Positions 47,410 to 55,851 of a stretch of 64,000 nt of DNA are shown here, piece by piece. Below the pieces are notes generated by a model. The model worked only from the letters and a program-made list of their open reading frames with translations. It did not search any database and was not told the origin of the DNA. The DNA comes from CAYTBN01 sp964436045 (GTDB taxonomy: Bacteria > Myxococcota_A > UBA796 > UBA9615 > CAYRNR01): positions 1-64,000 of the forward strand of contig CAYTBN010000027.1 in NCBI GenBank assembly GCA_964436045.1, in the 5' to 3' direction. The position numbers were made by a program, and so were the translations under genes. Position 1 is the first letter of the stretch, and each line of letters opens with the position of its first letter.

Positions 47410-48542
47410 TTTTTCAGATCCTCCTTGCGCCGGGCCGCCTCGGCCATGTCGGCCATGGCCTTGGGGAGCGCGATCCCTTGAAGCCGGATGTCCTCGGCGA
47501 ACGCGGGTACCCCGCGACATTCGAGACGGCCGATGGGGCCATCCTTGCCCCGGGCCACCACGCGGTACCGGTAGATATCTGTCACCTGATACGAGTTGTC
47601 CTTGGTAAGCGTCAGCACCTCGGAGACGTGGGTCACCTTGCGGGTCCCGTCGGGGAAGCGCTGGATCTGAACCAGCAGGTCGATGGACGACGAGATCTGG
47701 GACCGCAGCGCATGGAGCGGCAGTTGCACATCGCTCATCATGCACAGGGTCTCGATTCGGGCCAGGGCATCGTGGGGGTTGTTGGCGTGGGTGGTGCTCA
47801 TCGAGCCCCGGTGACCCGATGTCATCGCCTGGACCAGGTCCAGCGCCTCGGGACCGCGCACCTCGCCGATCACGATCCGATCGGGCCGCATCCGCAGGCT
47901 CGTGCGCAGCAGATCGCGCATGGAGACCTCGCCCCTGCCGTCCCGGTCCGGCGGCCGCGTCTCCAGCGTGATCACGTGGGGCTGCTGCAGCTGGAGCTCG
48001 CTGCTGTCCTCGAGCACGAGGATCCGCTGGTCGAGGGGGATGCGCGTCGACAGCACGTTGAGCAGCGAGGTCTTCCCCGAGCCGGTCCCACCGGTGACCA
48101 GCAGGTTGCGGGAGCTCGCGACGCAGACGCCGAGGAACTCCGCCGTCTCCTCCGACAAGGTCTGCAGCTGGACCAGCTTTTCGATGTTCATCACCTCGCG
48201 CTGGAACTTGCGGATCGCCAGGTAGATGCCTTGCCGGGCAACCGGCGGCATGATCACGGTCACCCGGGCACCGTCGGGCAGGCGGGCGTCGAGCAAGGGC
48301 TGCTCGGCACTGATGCTCTTGCCCACGAACTGGGCGATGTTGCGCACCGCGGAATCCAGCGCGGCCTCGTCGGGGAACCGCAGCTGGGTCTGGTGCAGTC
48401 GCCCCGCCCGCTCGACGTACACCTCGCTGGCGCCGTTCACCAGGATGTCGGAGACCTTGGGATCCGCCAGCGCCTGGGACACCGGTTGGAGGTGGTCCCG
48501 CAGGGTCTGCGCGAAGATCTCGTTCAGGGATACCTGCGCCAC
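47406..48542 (-). CDS. Second CpaF/TadA-type secretion ATPase
   Basis: A 378-residue ATPase of the TadA/CpaF group, starting with GTG at 48542, one nt after the FHA gene stop. Walker A TGGTGSGKTSLLNVL (about 149-163), the Asp-box region ILVLEDSSELQLQ, Walker B RIVIGEVRGPEALD and the His box SMSTTHANNPHDALARIE are all intact, so it should hydrolyse ATP. It lacks the roughly 130-residue N-terminal extension and FHA domain of the other copy in the locus (54213-55814) and begins directly at the N-terminal ATPase subdomain (DPKVSDILVNGASEVYVE). It likely powers a second step, for example retraction or secretion; that is inference. Confidence 0.9.
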   Translation of the reverse strand: MAQVSLNEIFAQTLRDHLQPVSQALADPKVSDILVNGASEVYVERAGRLHQTQLRFPDEAALDSAVRNIAQFVGKSISAEQPLLDARLPDGARVTVIMPPVARQGIYLAIRKFQREVMNIEKLVQLQTLSEETAEFLGVCVASSRNLLVTGGTGSGKTSLLNVLSTRIPLDQRILVLEDSSELQLQQPHVITLETRPPDRDGRGEVSMRDLLRTSLRMRPDRIVIGEVRGPEALDLVQAMTSGHRGSMSTTHANNPHDALARIETLCMMSDVQLPLHALRSQISSSIDLLVQIQRFPDGTRKVTHVSEVLTLTKDNSYQVTDIYRYRVVARGKDGPIGRLECRGVPAFAEDIRLQGIALPKAMADMAEAARRKEDLKK

Positions 48543-48543
48543 G

Positions 48544-51009
48544 TCACAGCTCCCCCAGGCGTGAGGCCGCCTTGTCGTAGTACGTGAACCCGTCGCCACG
48601 GGGGGCGATCGCCATCACCTGCTCGTACGACTCGCGCGCGGACTCGACGCCCCCGCCGCGTTCGGTCTGGTACCCCTCCAGGTAGATACCCTTGGCGATC
48701 TCCTCGAGCTCCTTGCGTCCGGCCGAGATGCCCTTGTGGCTCGACCACGCCTTGCGCCCCGAGCTCCATTCGAAGTTGGCCTTGGCGTACTTGCCGTTGT
48801 CGAAGGCCTCCCGACCACGCCGGTAGCGGCACTCGGCCAAGCCCTGTCGGATCTCGTCCCGCCGGTTGTTGCTGCCTTCCATCCGCGTGACGTTCTTGTA
48901 CGAGGACTCGAAGCGGTCCAACGCCGCGTCCAGCTCACCGCGGTCCATCGCCTTGTTGCCGGCGGCGAAGGCCCGCTCGACGCGGTCGAGGCGGCCGAGC
49001 ACGTCCTGCAGCTCGAGCTTCTGCCCGGGATCGGAGGCCGTGTCGATGGCCCGCTCGAGGGTGGATCGCGCCTGCTCGACATCGCCCGCCGTATAGGCCG
49101 ATATTGCCTGTTCGGCGACCTTCTCGGCCGAGCTCGAGGAGCGGCGTTCGTCCCGCGACGAGCGATCGCGGTCACGGTCCCGATCGCGGTCACGGTCACG
49201 GCCCGCCTCCTGCGCGGGGGTACTGTCCTCGGTCGCCACCGTTTCGGGGATGCCAGCGGTGTCCAGCTCCCGCCCCAGGTTCTCCTTGTACTGCTCGATC
49301 AGCTTCTTGCGCTTCCGCGGCTTGGCCTCGGCGATGGACCTCAGCTCATCGGGCCCGCTGACCGCGGGGTCGTAGGCCTCCGCCCCGTCCAGCGAAGCGA
49401 GGGCGTCGTCGATGTTGTCGTTCTCGAGGGCCACCACCGCCTCGTCCACCATCCGGCGGGCCACCAGCGGGATCATCGGCTCCACCAGCGACTTGGCCTG
49501 GATGAAGTAGCAGGAGGTGGCCGGAATACTCTTGTAGGCCTCGTAGGCACGGCCGAAGTCCAGATGCACGCTGGACTGGCTGTACAGCTTGACGAACTCC
49601 TGGACGTCCCCCAGCCGGGACAGGTTGTCCCGCTCCTGGGCGATGTTCTGGAGGTAGGCCTGGGCCTCGGTGTAGCGGGGATCGATATCGATCAACTGAA
49701 CCAGGTAGCCCTCGGCGGTGTCCCAGTCCTGCTCGTCGTACGAGGCCGCCCCCGCCAGGTACATCGGCTCCATGTCGCGGCGGGTGTTGCCCGCACCGAA
49801 GTTGAACATGTAGCCGGCGGCCTGGAACAACAGCGCGAGCACGATCACGACGCCGACAGATCCCAGGATCGCCAGCTGCCAGGTGCGGAACTGGAGCCCC
49901 CCCACCGCCACGAGCCCCTTCTTCGCGGGCTTGGCTGCGGTCTGGGCAACCGGCGCGGCCTGACGCGGAGGCGCCGTCTGGGGCCCCAGGGTCGCGCCGG
50001 CCTGGACGCTCGGTGGCAACGCGCTCACTTCGCGCATGGTCGCCGCGGTGCGACCGCTGCGAGAGGGCGGGCCGGGTGTCAGTGCCTGGGTCGGATGGCC
50101 GGACGGCGGCAGCGGCGCCGCCGCACTCATCTGGGCTGCGAGGGACGCTGGCGCAGCCTCGCCTGGCCGCCGGAAGAGCATCAGCACGCCGCCGATCTGC
50201 AGGCGCGTCCCGTTGATCAGCTCCGCCTGGGCGACGTCCTGGCTGTCCACCCGGATTCCGTTGGTGGACCCGGTGTCCTTGACCACGTACCGTCCGCCGT
50301 CCAGGTCGACCCTGGCGTGCTGGCGGGACACGAACGGGTCGTCCAGTACCAGGTTGTTGCGGCTGCCGGCGCCGATGGTCACACCCCGACTCCCGACCGT
50401 GATCATGTGCCCCTTGCCGTCGCCGTCGACGATCTCGAGATAGGCGTGACCCTCGCGCGCGGTCATTCCACTCTCGGTCGCCCGCACGACGTCGGCCGGC
50501 GAGGCCCCCCCCGGCGCCCGTCCGGCGAGGGGGTCGGTCATGGGCATCGAGCGGGCGAACTGGCCCGGCGGAGTGGCGGGGGGCTGTGCCGGTGCCGCCT
50601 CCACGGGATCCAGCAGGTCGGAGACATCCGCGTCCGCCGGCGAAGGGGCGCCCGGATCGAAGGCCTCGGGGACCGGCGAGCTGCCCTTGGGCCGCAGGTA
50701 GCCCGGCAGCCCCTCGTCGCCCTCGGCGAACACCAGTTCGTAGGGGCCTACCCGGATCCGGTCGCCGGTGGAGATGGCCACCTCGCCGTCGACCCGGATC
50801 CCGTTGATCAGGGTGCCGTTGGACGAGTTGAGGTCCTTTGCGGCAAACCCGCCATCCTGCTTGATGATCTGACAATGGAACTTGCTGACCTGGCGGTCGC
50901 CGAGCACGAGGTGGTTGCGACTGTCCCGGCCGACGGCGAACTCGTCCCGGTCGACCGGGCGGGAGAAGCTCCGCCCGTCGGCCGTACTGACGGTGATCTG
51001 CGCCGTCAT
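48544..51009 (-). CDS. Two-FHA, single-TM, TPR-like protein of the tad locus
   Basis: An 821-residue protein. FHA domain 1 at about 1-95 (FAVGRDSRNHLVL, VSKFHCQII, LNSSNGTLING) and FHA 2 at about 190-285 (VTIGAGSRNNLVLDDPFVSRQHARV, STNGIRVDS) have the Gly-Arg, Ser and Asn-Gly residues needed for phosphothreonine binding, though FHA 2 has GAG for the usual GR. A disordered Pro/Ala stretch precedes a transmembrane helix (WQLAILGSVGVVIVLALLF, about 375-395). The large C-terminal part is helical with TPR-like units and an Arg-Asp dipeptide run (49150-49200). Likely a phospho-regulated scaffold of the apparatus. It overlaps the upstream FHA gene by ATGA. Confidence 0.88.
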   Translation of the reverse strand: MTAQITVSTADGRSFSRPVDRDEFAVGRDSRNHLVLGDRQVSKFHCQIIKQDGGFAAKDLNSSNGTLINGIRVDGEVAISTGDRIRVGPYELVFAEGDEGLPGYLRPKGSSPVPEAFDPGAPSPADADVSDLLDPVEAAPAQPPATPPGQFARSMPMTDPLAGRAPGGASPADVVRATESGMTAREGHAYLEIVDGDGKGHMITVGSRGVTIGAGSRNNLVLDDPFVSRQHARVDLDGGRYVVKDTGSTNGIRVDSQDVAQAELINGTRLQIGGVLMLFRRPGEAAPASLAAQMSAAAPLPPSGHPTQALTPGPPSRSGRTAATMREVSALPPSVQAGATLGPQTAPPRQAAPVAQTAAKPAKKGLVAVGGLQFRTWQLAILGSVGVVIVLALLFQAAGYMFNFGAGNTRRDMEPMYLAGAASYDEQDWDTAEGYLVQLIDIDPRYTEAQAYLQNIAQERDNLSRLGDVQEFVKLYSQSSVHLDFGRAYEAYKSIPATSCYFIQAKSLVEPMIPLVARRMVDEAVVALENDNIDDALASLDGAEAYDPAVSGPDELRSIAEAKPRKRKKLIEQYKENLGRELDTAGIPETVATEDSTPAQEAGRDRDRDRDRDRDRSSRDERRSSSSAEKVAEQAISAYTAGDVEQARSTLERAIDTASDPGQKLELQDVLGRLDRVERAFAAGNKAMDRGELDAALDRFESSYKNVTRMEGSNNRRDEIRQGLAECRYRRGREAFDNGKYAKANFEWSSGRKAWSSHKGISAGRKELEEIAKGIYLEGYQTERGGGVESARESYEQVMAIAPRGDGFTYYDKAASRLGEL

Positions 51010-52448
51010 CTACGGGCGTCCTTCATCGCCTGCTCGATCTGCGCAAGCTCGCGGGCGGCGTACTGGAAGCGCTCATCGGTCTCATCGTCGATGAGCCGCA
51101 TGATGAATCCCAGCTCCTCCTGGCCCTCCCGGTAGTTCCCGGCGCGCTTGAGCTTCTGGTAGTGAAACAGCGCGTCCCGATGCTTCTGGTCGCGCAGGTC
51201 CTCGGCCTCCCGCAGCTTGGCCTCCACGTCCGCGACCAGCGAGCCGGGCTCCCCCAGCAGTTGCAGGGTGGCATTGGAGTTTCGCAGCTGCTGGATCGCC
51301 TGCGTCAGGTTCCCGTCCTGGAGGTGGTGCTCCTCGAGCTTCTTGCTGCCCACGTCCAGGTACTTCTGTGCGTCCGCCCGCAATTCGGCGTCCGACCGTC
51401 CCGCCCGGTCGCCCACGATCACCGGTGCCGACGAGCCACCCGCCTCGCCCCGGTCATAGGTCGCGGTGCCGGCGGTGCCGGCTCCCGGCACGATGGCATC
51501 CTTCCAGGCCCAGAGCGCCAGCAGCAGCATCACCAGCAACATCGCGGCGCGCACACCGTTGCTCTGCAGCGGGGACTTCTTGCTCTTCTGGCGGGCGGTG
51601 ACCCCGTCGGCCATGCCGTCGGTCGCCTCCTGGATCGCCACCGACAATCGGCGCGGGTCCAGCTCGTCGAGCTCTGCTTGATCCTGGGCCGGTTTGCTGG
51701 GATCGGTCAGGATGACCGCCTGGCTGGGGCCCGGCTGCGCGACCGGCGCGGGCGCGCAGCCGGGCAGCACCCGTGTGTGCTCGTCGTCGCCGCGCCCGGG
51801 CACGCCGAGCTGGGCCGCGCCGCTGGCTGCGGCGGGCTGGGCCACCGGGCTGCCGAGGAGCTGGGGGGCCGCGGGGGCACTCTCCTTGGACCGGCCGCGC
51901 GGCAGCACCTGGGTGTGCTGGTCGTCGGGCCGTCCGGGATCCTCCAGGTCGTCCGCCGGCTCCAGCGGTGCGTTGGGCACCAGATCCAGCGAGTCCTCGT
52001 CGTCGTCGTCGAGGCCGTCCAGGCTGATCTCGGGCATCGCCGGGCCGGGCGCCAGCGGATCGGGCGCGCTCCTCGCCCCGGCACCCCGGCTGGCGCGGTA
52101 ATCCAGCGTCCGCGGCCCGGTCTGCTCCGGCCGGCTCAGATCGGGGTCGAAGCGCAGCTTGTAGTCGCAGACCGTGATCTCGTCGCCGGCCTTCAGCTCG
52201 ACGTTGCTGACCTTCTCGCCATTGACGTGGGTCGGGTTGCGGCTGTGGCCCACCACCAGCACCGCCCGGGCGGCCTGGGCGTGGATCGCGCAGTGCACCC
52301 GGGAGACCGACGGGTCGTCGAAGACGATCTCGCAGCCGCGATCCCTGCCGATCCGGATCACCTGGGAGCGGAAGGTCACCAGCGGACCGGTCTCACGCTT
52401 GTCCAGGATCTGGATCTTCACCGGCATGGGTCCGCGCTGCTCGTTCAC
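51006..52448 (-). CDS. FHA-domain, single-TM protein of the tad locus
   Basis: A 480-residue protein. The GTG at 52448 overlaps the tadC stop (GTGA); an ATG at 52427, right before MPVKIQILDKRETGP, is an equally reasonable start. The N-terminal FHA domain has VIRIGRDRGCEIVFDDPSVSRVHC and RNPTHVNGEKVSN, so phosphothreonine binding is likely. A long disordered acidic/Pro region carries twice the sequence HTQVLPRG/HTRVLPG, possibly docking or phospho-motifs containing Thr. A transmembrane helix (AAMLLVMLLLALWAW) and a coiled C-terminal region (QKYLDVGSKKLEEHHLQDGN) follow. Partner unknown; coupling to tadC and the next FHA gene suggests a scaffold. Confidence 0.85.
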   Translation of the reverse strand: MNEQRGPMPVKIQILDKRETGPLVTFRSQVIRIGRDRGCEIVFDDPSVSRVHCAIHAQAARAVLVVGHSRNPTHVNGEKVSNVELKAGDEITVCDYKLRFDPDLSRPEQTGPRTLDYRASRGAGARSAPDPLAPGPAMPEISLDGLDDDDEDSLDLVPNAPLEPADDLEDPGRPDDQHTQVLPRGRSKESAPAAPQLLGSPVAQPAAASGAAQLGVPGRGDDEHTRVLPGCAPAPVAQPGPSQAVILTDPSKPAQDQAELDELDPRRLSVAIQEATDGMADGVTARQKSKKSPLQSNGVRAAMLLVMLLLALWAWKDAIVPGAGTAGTATYDRGEAGGSSAPVIVGDRAGRSDAELRADAQKYLDVGSKKLEEHHLQDGNLTQAIQQLRNSNATLQLLGEPGSLVADVEAKLREAEDLRDQKHRDALFHYQKLKRAGNYREGQEELGFIMRLIDDETDERFQYAARELAQIEQAMKDARR

Positions 52449-53353
52449 ACCAGGTCCCCGTTCATGTAACGCACGATCAGCGGGCCGAACATGGTCAGGA
52501 ACACCGCGATCAAGATCATCAGGATCGGGAACAGGATCTTGATGGTCGCCTCGGCTGCGATCTTCTCGGCCCGCTGGGTCCGCTTCAACCGGTTGGCCTG
52601 GGCCTGCACCTGGAGGATCCGGGACAGCGGCGTCCCCATCGCCTCGGCCTGCACCACCGCGCCGACCACGGAGGTGACGTACTCGGACTGGATTCGATCC
52701 GACATGTTCAGCAGGGCCTCGCGCCGGGTCACACCGAGCCGGATCTCCTGCAGCACGTAGTGCAGCTCCTCGATCAGCGGGCCCTTCTGGCTCTCCTTGC
52801 TGACCACCGAGTCCAGGGCGGTGTTGAAGTCCAGCCCGGCCCCCAGGCTCAAGCTCAGCAGGTCGAGCACGAAGGGCAGGTGGCGGTTGACCGCCGACAG
52901 CCGGCGAATGATCAGATCCTCCATGTAGAGGAAGGGCAGGTAGGCGCTGATCATCCCCGGGATCATCGCCAGCAATGGGCTGGCGCCGCCGAGCCCCACC
53001 GCGGTGAAGGCGATGCCGAACAGCATGCCGCTGATCCCGGCACACACGCAGGTGGCCAGGAACTCGTCGGGGGTGAATCCGCCCGGGTGACCGGCGCGGG
53101 CCAGCTTGACCTTGAGTCCCGCTCGGACCTTGTCCAGATCCAGCGTCCCGATCCAGTAGGTGGGGATGAAGATCAGGATCCGGAGCATCACGTAGGCCTG
53201 GTTGCTGTCGGCCAGCTGCTGGCGCTTGAAAGCAACGAACCCCTTCTCGGGCGCCTCGCCGTCCCAGTCCTCGTCGGGGGCCATCGCCCGCACGGCCGCG
53301 TAGACCGCCAGGAACAGGACCGCGGATGCGAACAGGCCGTAGATGTACAGCAT
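52445..53353 (-). CDS. tadC: Tad inner-membrane platform protein TadC
   Basis: A 302-residue type II secretion F-domain protein. N-terminal membrane helix (YGLFASAVLFLAVYAAV), then two more (ILIFIPTYWIGTL, ATCVCAGISGMLFGIAFTAVG), a cytoplasmic F domain (HLPFVLDLLSLSLGAGLDFNTALDSV, IRLGVTRREALLNMSDRI) and a C-terminal helix (ILFPILMILIAVFLTMFGPLI). TadC and TadB form the platform that couples the ATPase to pilus assembly. One-nt overlap with tadB. Confidence 0.94.
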   Translation of the reverse strand: MLYIYGLFASAVLFLAVYAAVRAMAPDEDWDGEAPEKGFVAFKRQQLADSNQAYVMLRILIFIPTYWIGTLDLDKVRAGLKVKLARAGHPGGFTPDEFLATCVCAGISGMLFGIAFTAVGLGGASPLLAMIPGMISAYLPFLYMEDLIIRRLSAVNRHLPFVLDLLSLSLGAGLDFNTALDSVVSKESQKGPLIEELHYVLQEIRLGVTRREALLNMSDRIQSEYVTSVVGAVVQAEAMGTPLSRILQVQAQANRLKRTQRAEKIAAEATIKILFPILMILIAVFLTMFGPLIVRYMNGDLV

Positions 53354-54213
53354 CAGATGTCCGCCGCCAGGATCCGCCGGATGAGGAACACGCCGACGGC
53401 CTCGAAGGCCAGGATCAGGAAGATGATCACGTAGCCCTTTGGATCGGTGAACAGCTCGGAGATGTACTCGGGATCGATCAGATAGACGGCGAAGGCGAAG
53501 GCGGCCGGCATGCCACCGATGACCCAGCCCTGGAGCTTACCCTGGGCGGTCATGGTCTTGATCTTCTCCTCCAGGCGGAAGATCTCGCGGATCGCCGACG
53601 AGGTGTCCTCGAACACCTGGGGCACGTTGCCGCCGTGGACCCGGGTGATCAGGATCCCGGTCATCACCATGTCGAAGAACCGGCTGCGCAGCCGGTTGCC
53701 CATCTTGACCAGCGCCTCCTCCAGGGTCAGCCCCAGCTTGTGCTCCTTGAGCATCAGCCGGAACTCCTGGTTGATGGGCGGCTCCATGGAGTCGGAGACC
53801 ACGTCCATTGCCTGGGTCAGCACCAGGCCGGCGCGCATGGAGTTGGCCATCGACTGCAGGGCGTCGATCAGCTGCTGGTCGAACTTCTCCATCCGCTTCT
53901 GGCGGGCGCGTCGCAGCAGGAAGGTGGGCACGAAGTAGGCCAGCCCGGCGATCACGATGGCCCCGAACCAGCCGATGAAGTTGGCCACACCCAGGAAGAC
54001 CAGGATCATGAAGGCGATGTGGTAGACGAAGAACCGCTTGGGCGAGAACTCGATGTACAGGTCGTCCAGCTGGGAGCCGACCCAGTCCACGTAGCGCGCA
54101 TAGAAGTCGTCGAGCTTCTGGGTCACCCAGCGTCCGTTGAGCGCCACCACCAGGAGCATGGTCACCAGGAAGCCCAGCACCACCAGGATCAGGAACGGGG
54201 TCGAGGTCCACAT
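53353..54213 (-). CDS. tadB: Tad inner-membrane platform protein TadB
   Basis: A 286-residue F-domain membrane protein. Helices at the N-terminus (FLILVVLGFLVTMLLVVAL), in the middle (FMILVFLGVANFIGWFGAIVIAGLAYFVP) and at the C-terminus (VIIFLILAFEAVGVFLI). The F domain has FDQQLIDALQSMANSMRAGLVLTQAM and GLTLEEALVKMGNRLRS. It overlaps the upstream ATPase stop by 1 nt (TGATG) and likewise tadC, so the three are made together. Confidence 0.94.
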   Translation of the reverse strand: MWTSTPFLILVVLGFLVTMLLVVALNGRWVTQKLDDFYARYVDWVGSQLDDLYIEFSPKRFFVYHIAFMILVFLGVANFIGWFGAIVIAGLAYFVPTFLLRRARQKRMEKFDQQLIDALQSMANSMRAGLVLTQAMDVVSDSMEPPINQEFRLMLKEHKLGLTLEEALVKMGNRLRSRFFDMVMTGILITRVHGGNVPQVFEDTSSAIREIFRLEEKIKTMTAQGKLQGWVIGGMPAAFAFAVYLIDPEYISELFTDPKGYVIIFLILAFEAVGVFLIRRILAADI

Positions 54214-55814
54214 CAGAGGAACTCCCCGTCGGTGATGATGCCGCGCGCCACCAGGTCGGGGATGAAGGTCGGGATGTAGCCGGTGGTCTTGGTCTCCCCC
54301 ATCACCGTGCCGTCCTCGGCCAGCCCATGCCGCAGGAAACGGAAGATCGGCTCGACCACGAAGTCGCCGTGCTCGTCCAACCGGGTCACCTCGGCGACCT
54401 CGGTGACCTTTCGGCTGCCGTCGCTCAGCCGCTCCTGGTGGACGATCAGATCGATCGCCGACGTGATCTGGTGGCGGACCGCGGAGATGGGCAGATCCAT
54501 GCCGCTCATCAGCACCATGGTCTCCAGCCGCGCGAGCATGTCCGACGTGGAGTTGGAGTGGCCGGTGGTCAGCGAGCCGTCGTGACCGGTGTTCATCGCC
54601 TGGAGCATGTCCAGGGCCTCACCGCCGCGGCACTCTCCGACGATGATGCGGTCGGGCCGCATGCGCAGGGAGTTCTTGACCAGGTCGCGGATCGTGAATT
54701 CGCCCCGGCCCTCGATGTTGGCCGGCCGCGCCTCCAGGCAGACCACGTGCTCCTGGTCCAGTCGCAGCTCCGCCGAGTCCTCGATGGTGACGATCCGCTC
54801 CTTGTCAGGGATGAAGGTACTCAGCACGTTGAGCAGGGTGGTCTTGCCGCTACCGGTTCCGCCGCTGACCAGCACGTTGCAGCGCCCGCGCACCGCCCGC
54901 TGCAGGAAGCGGGCGATCTGGGGGGTCATCGTGTTGAACCCGATCAGGTCTTTCATCGTCAGCGGGTCGCGGCGGAACTTGCGGATGGTGATGCACGGGC
55001 CACGGATCGCCAGCGGCGGGATGATCGCGTTGACGCGGCTGCCGTCCTTGAGCCGGGCGTCCACCAGCGGCGATGACTCGTCGATCCGCCGGCCCAGCGG
55101 GGTGACGATCCGCTCGATGACCGCCCGGATGGCATCGTTGCTGGTGAAGGTCTTGTCCGTCAGGGTGATCTTGCCGAGCTTCTCGATGTAGATCAGGTCC
55201 TTGCAGACCACCATCACCTCGGTGATGTCGTCGTCCTTGAGGAAGTCCTCCAGCGGGCCGAGCCCCAGTGCCTCGTCGAGGATCTCCTTGACCAGCACCG
55301 CCCGGTCGACGTGCTCCGGGATGGAGACCTTGCCGGCTCCGATGATCTCCTCGAGGGCCTGCTTGGACTGGCGGAAGACCTCCTCCTCGCCCAGGGCCTC
55401 GATATCGAGCCGCTTGAGGTCCAGGTGGTCCAGCAGCGTGTCGTGCATCGTGCGCTTGGTCTGCAGAACCGGGTCGTCCGCGCGCCGTTCGGCGATGGAC
55501 GGGCCGCCGACCCGCGCGTCGGCGCTCACCAGGTCGACCTCGACCCGGCAGTCGCCGAGGATCACGTCGTCGCCCTCGCGCAGCATGACGTAGGAGTCGA
55601 TGGGGGCACCGTTGACCAGCGTGCCGTTGACGCTGGCGTCGATCAGCGACACCTCCTCGTCGTTGAAGAACACCCGTGCGTGCTGGCGGGAGACCGCCGG
55701 CGAGTTGAGCACGAGCTCGTTGGCATTGGGATCACGGCCGATGCGCACGGGCGAATTGGCGAACACCCGTTCCTGGACCTGACCATCCGAGCCGAGGTAC
55801 CGCACTCTGAGCAT
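54213..55814 (-). CDS. tadA: FHA-CpaF/TadA fusion secretion ATPase
   Basis: A 533-residue ATPase. Residues about 20-95 form an FHA domain (VRIGRDPNANELVLNSPAVSRQHARVFF, ASVNGTLVNG), an unusual N-terminal addition to CpaF. A linker with Lys/Arg-rich helices precedes the CpaF core: LIYIEKLGKITLTDK, SSPLVDARLKDGSRVNAIIPP, Walker A SGGTGSGKTTLLNVLSTF (about 317-332), Walker B RIIVGECRGGEALDML, His box SLTTGHSNSTSDMLARLE. It should form a hexamer that drives assembly, with the FHA reading phosphothreonine on a partner. GGAGG lies 11 nt before the ATG, spaced wide. Followed with 1-nt overlap by tadB. Confidence 0.95.
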   Translation of the reverse strand: MLRVRYLGSDGQVQERVFANSPVRIGRDPNANELVLNSPAVSRQHARVFFNDEEVSLIDASVNGTLVNGAPIDSYVMLREGDDVILGDCRVEVDLVSADARVGGPSIAERRADDPVLQTKRTMHDTLLDHLDLKRLDIEALGEEEVFRQSKQALEEIIGAGKVSIPEHVDRAVLVKEILDEALGLGPLEDFLKDDDITEVMVVCKDLIYIEKLGKITLTDKTFTSNDAIRAVIERIVTPLGRRIDESSPLVDARLKDGSRVNAIIPPLAIRGPCITIRKFRRDPLTMKDLIGFNTMTPQIARFLQRAVRGRCNVLVSGGTGSGKTTLLNVLSTFIPDKERIVTIEDSAELRLDQEHVVCLEARPANIEGRGEFTIRDLVKNSLRMRPDRIIVGECRGGEALDMLQAMNTGHDGSLTTGHSNSTSDMLARLETMVLMSGMDLPISAVRHQITSAIDLIVHQERLSDGSRKVTEVAEVTRLDEHGDFVVEPIFRFLRHGLAEDGTVMGETKTTGYIPTFIPDLVARGIITDGEFL

Positions 55815-55851
55815 CGCTAACCGATCCTCCGTTCGTCGCGCCGACGGGCCA

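Noticed and set aside
49150..49205. Short tandem repeat CGGTCACGGTC
   Set aside because: It encodes an Arg-Asp dipeptide run inside the two-FHA protein and is not an intergenic element.
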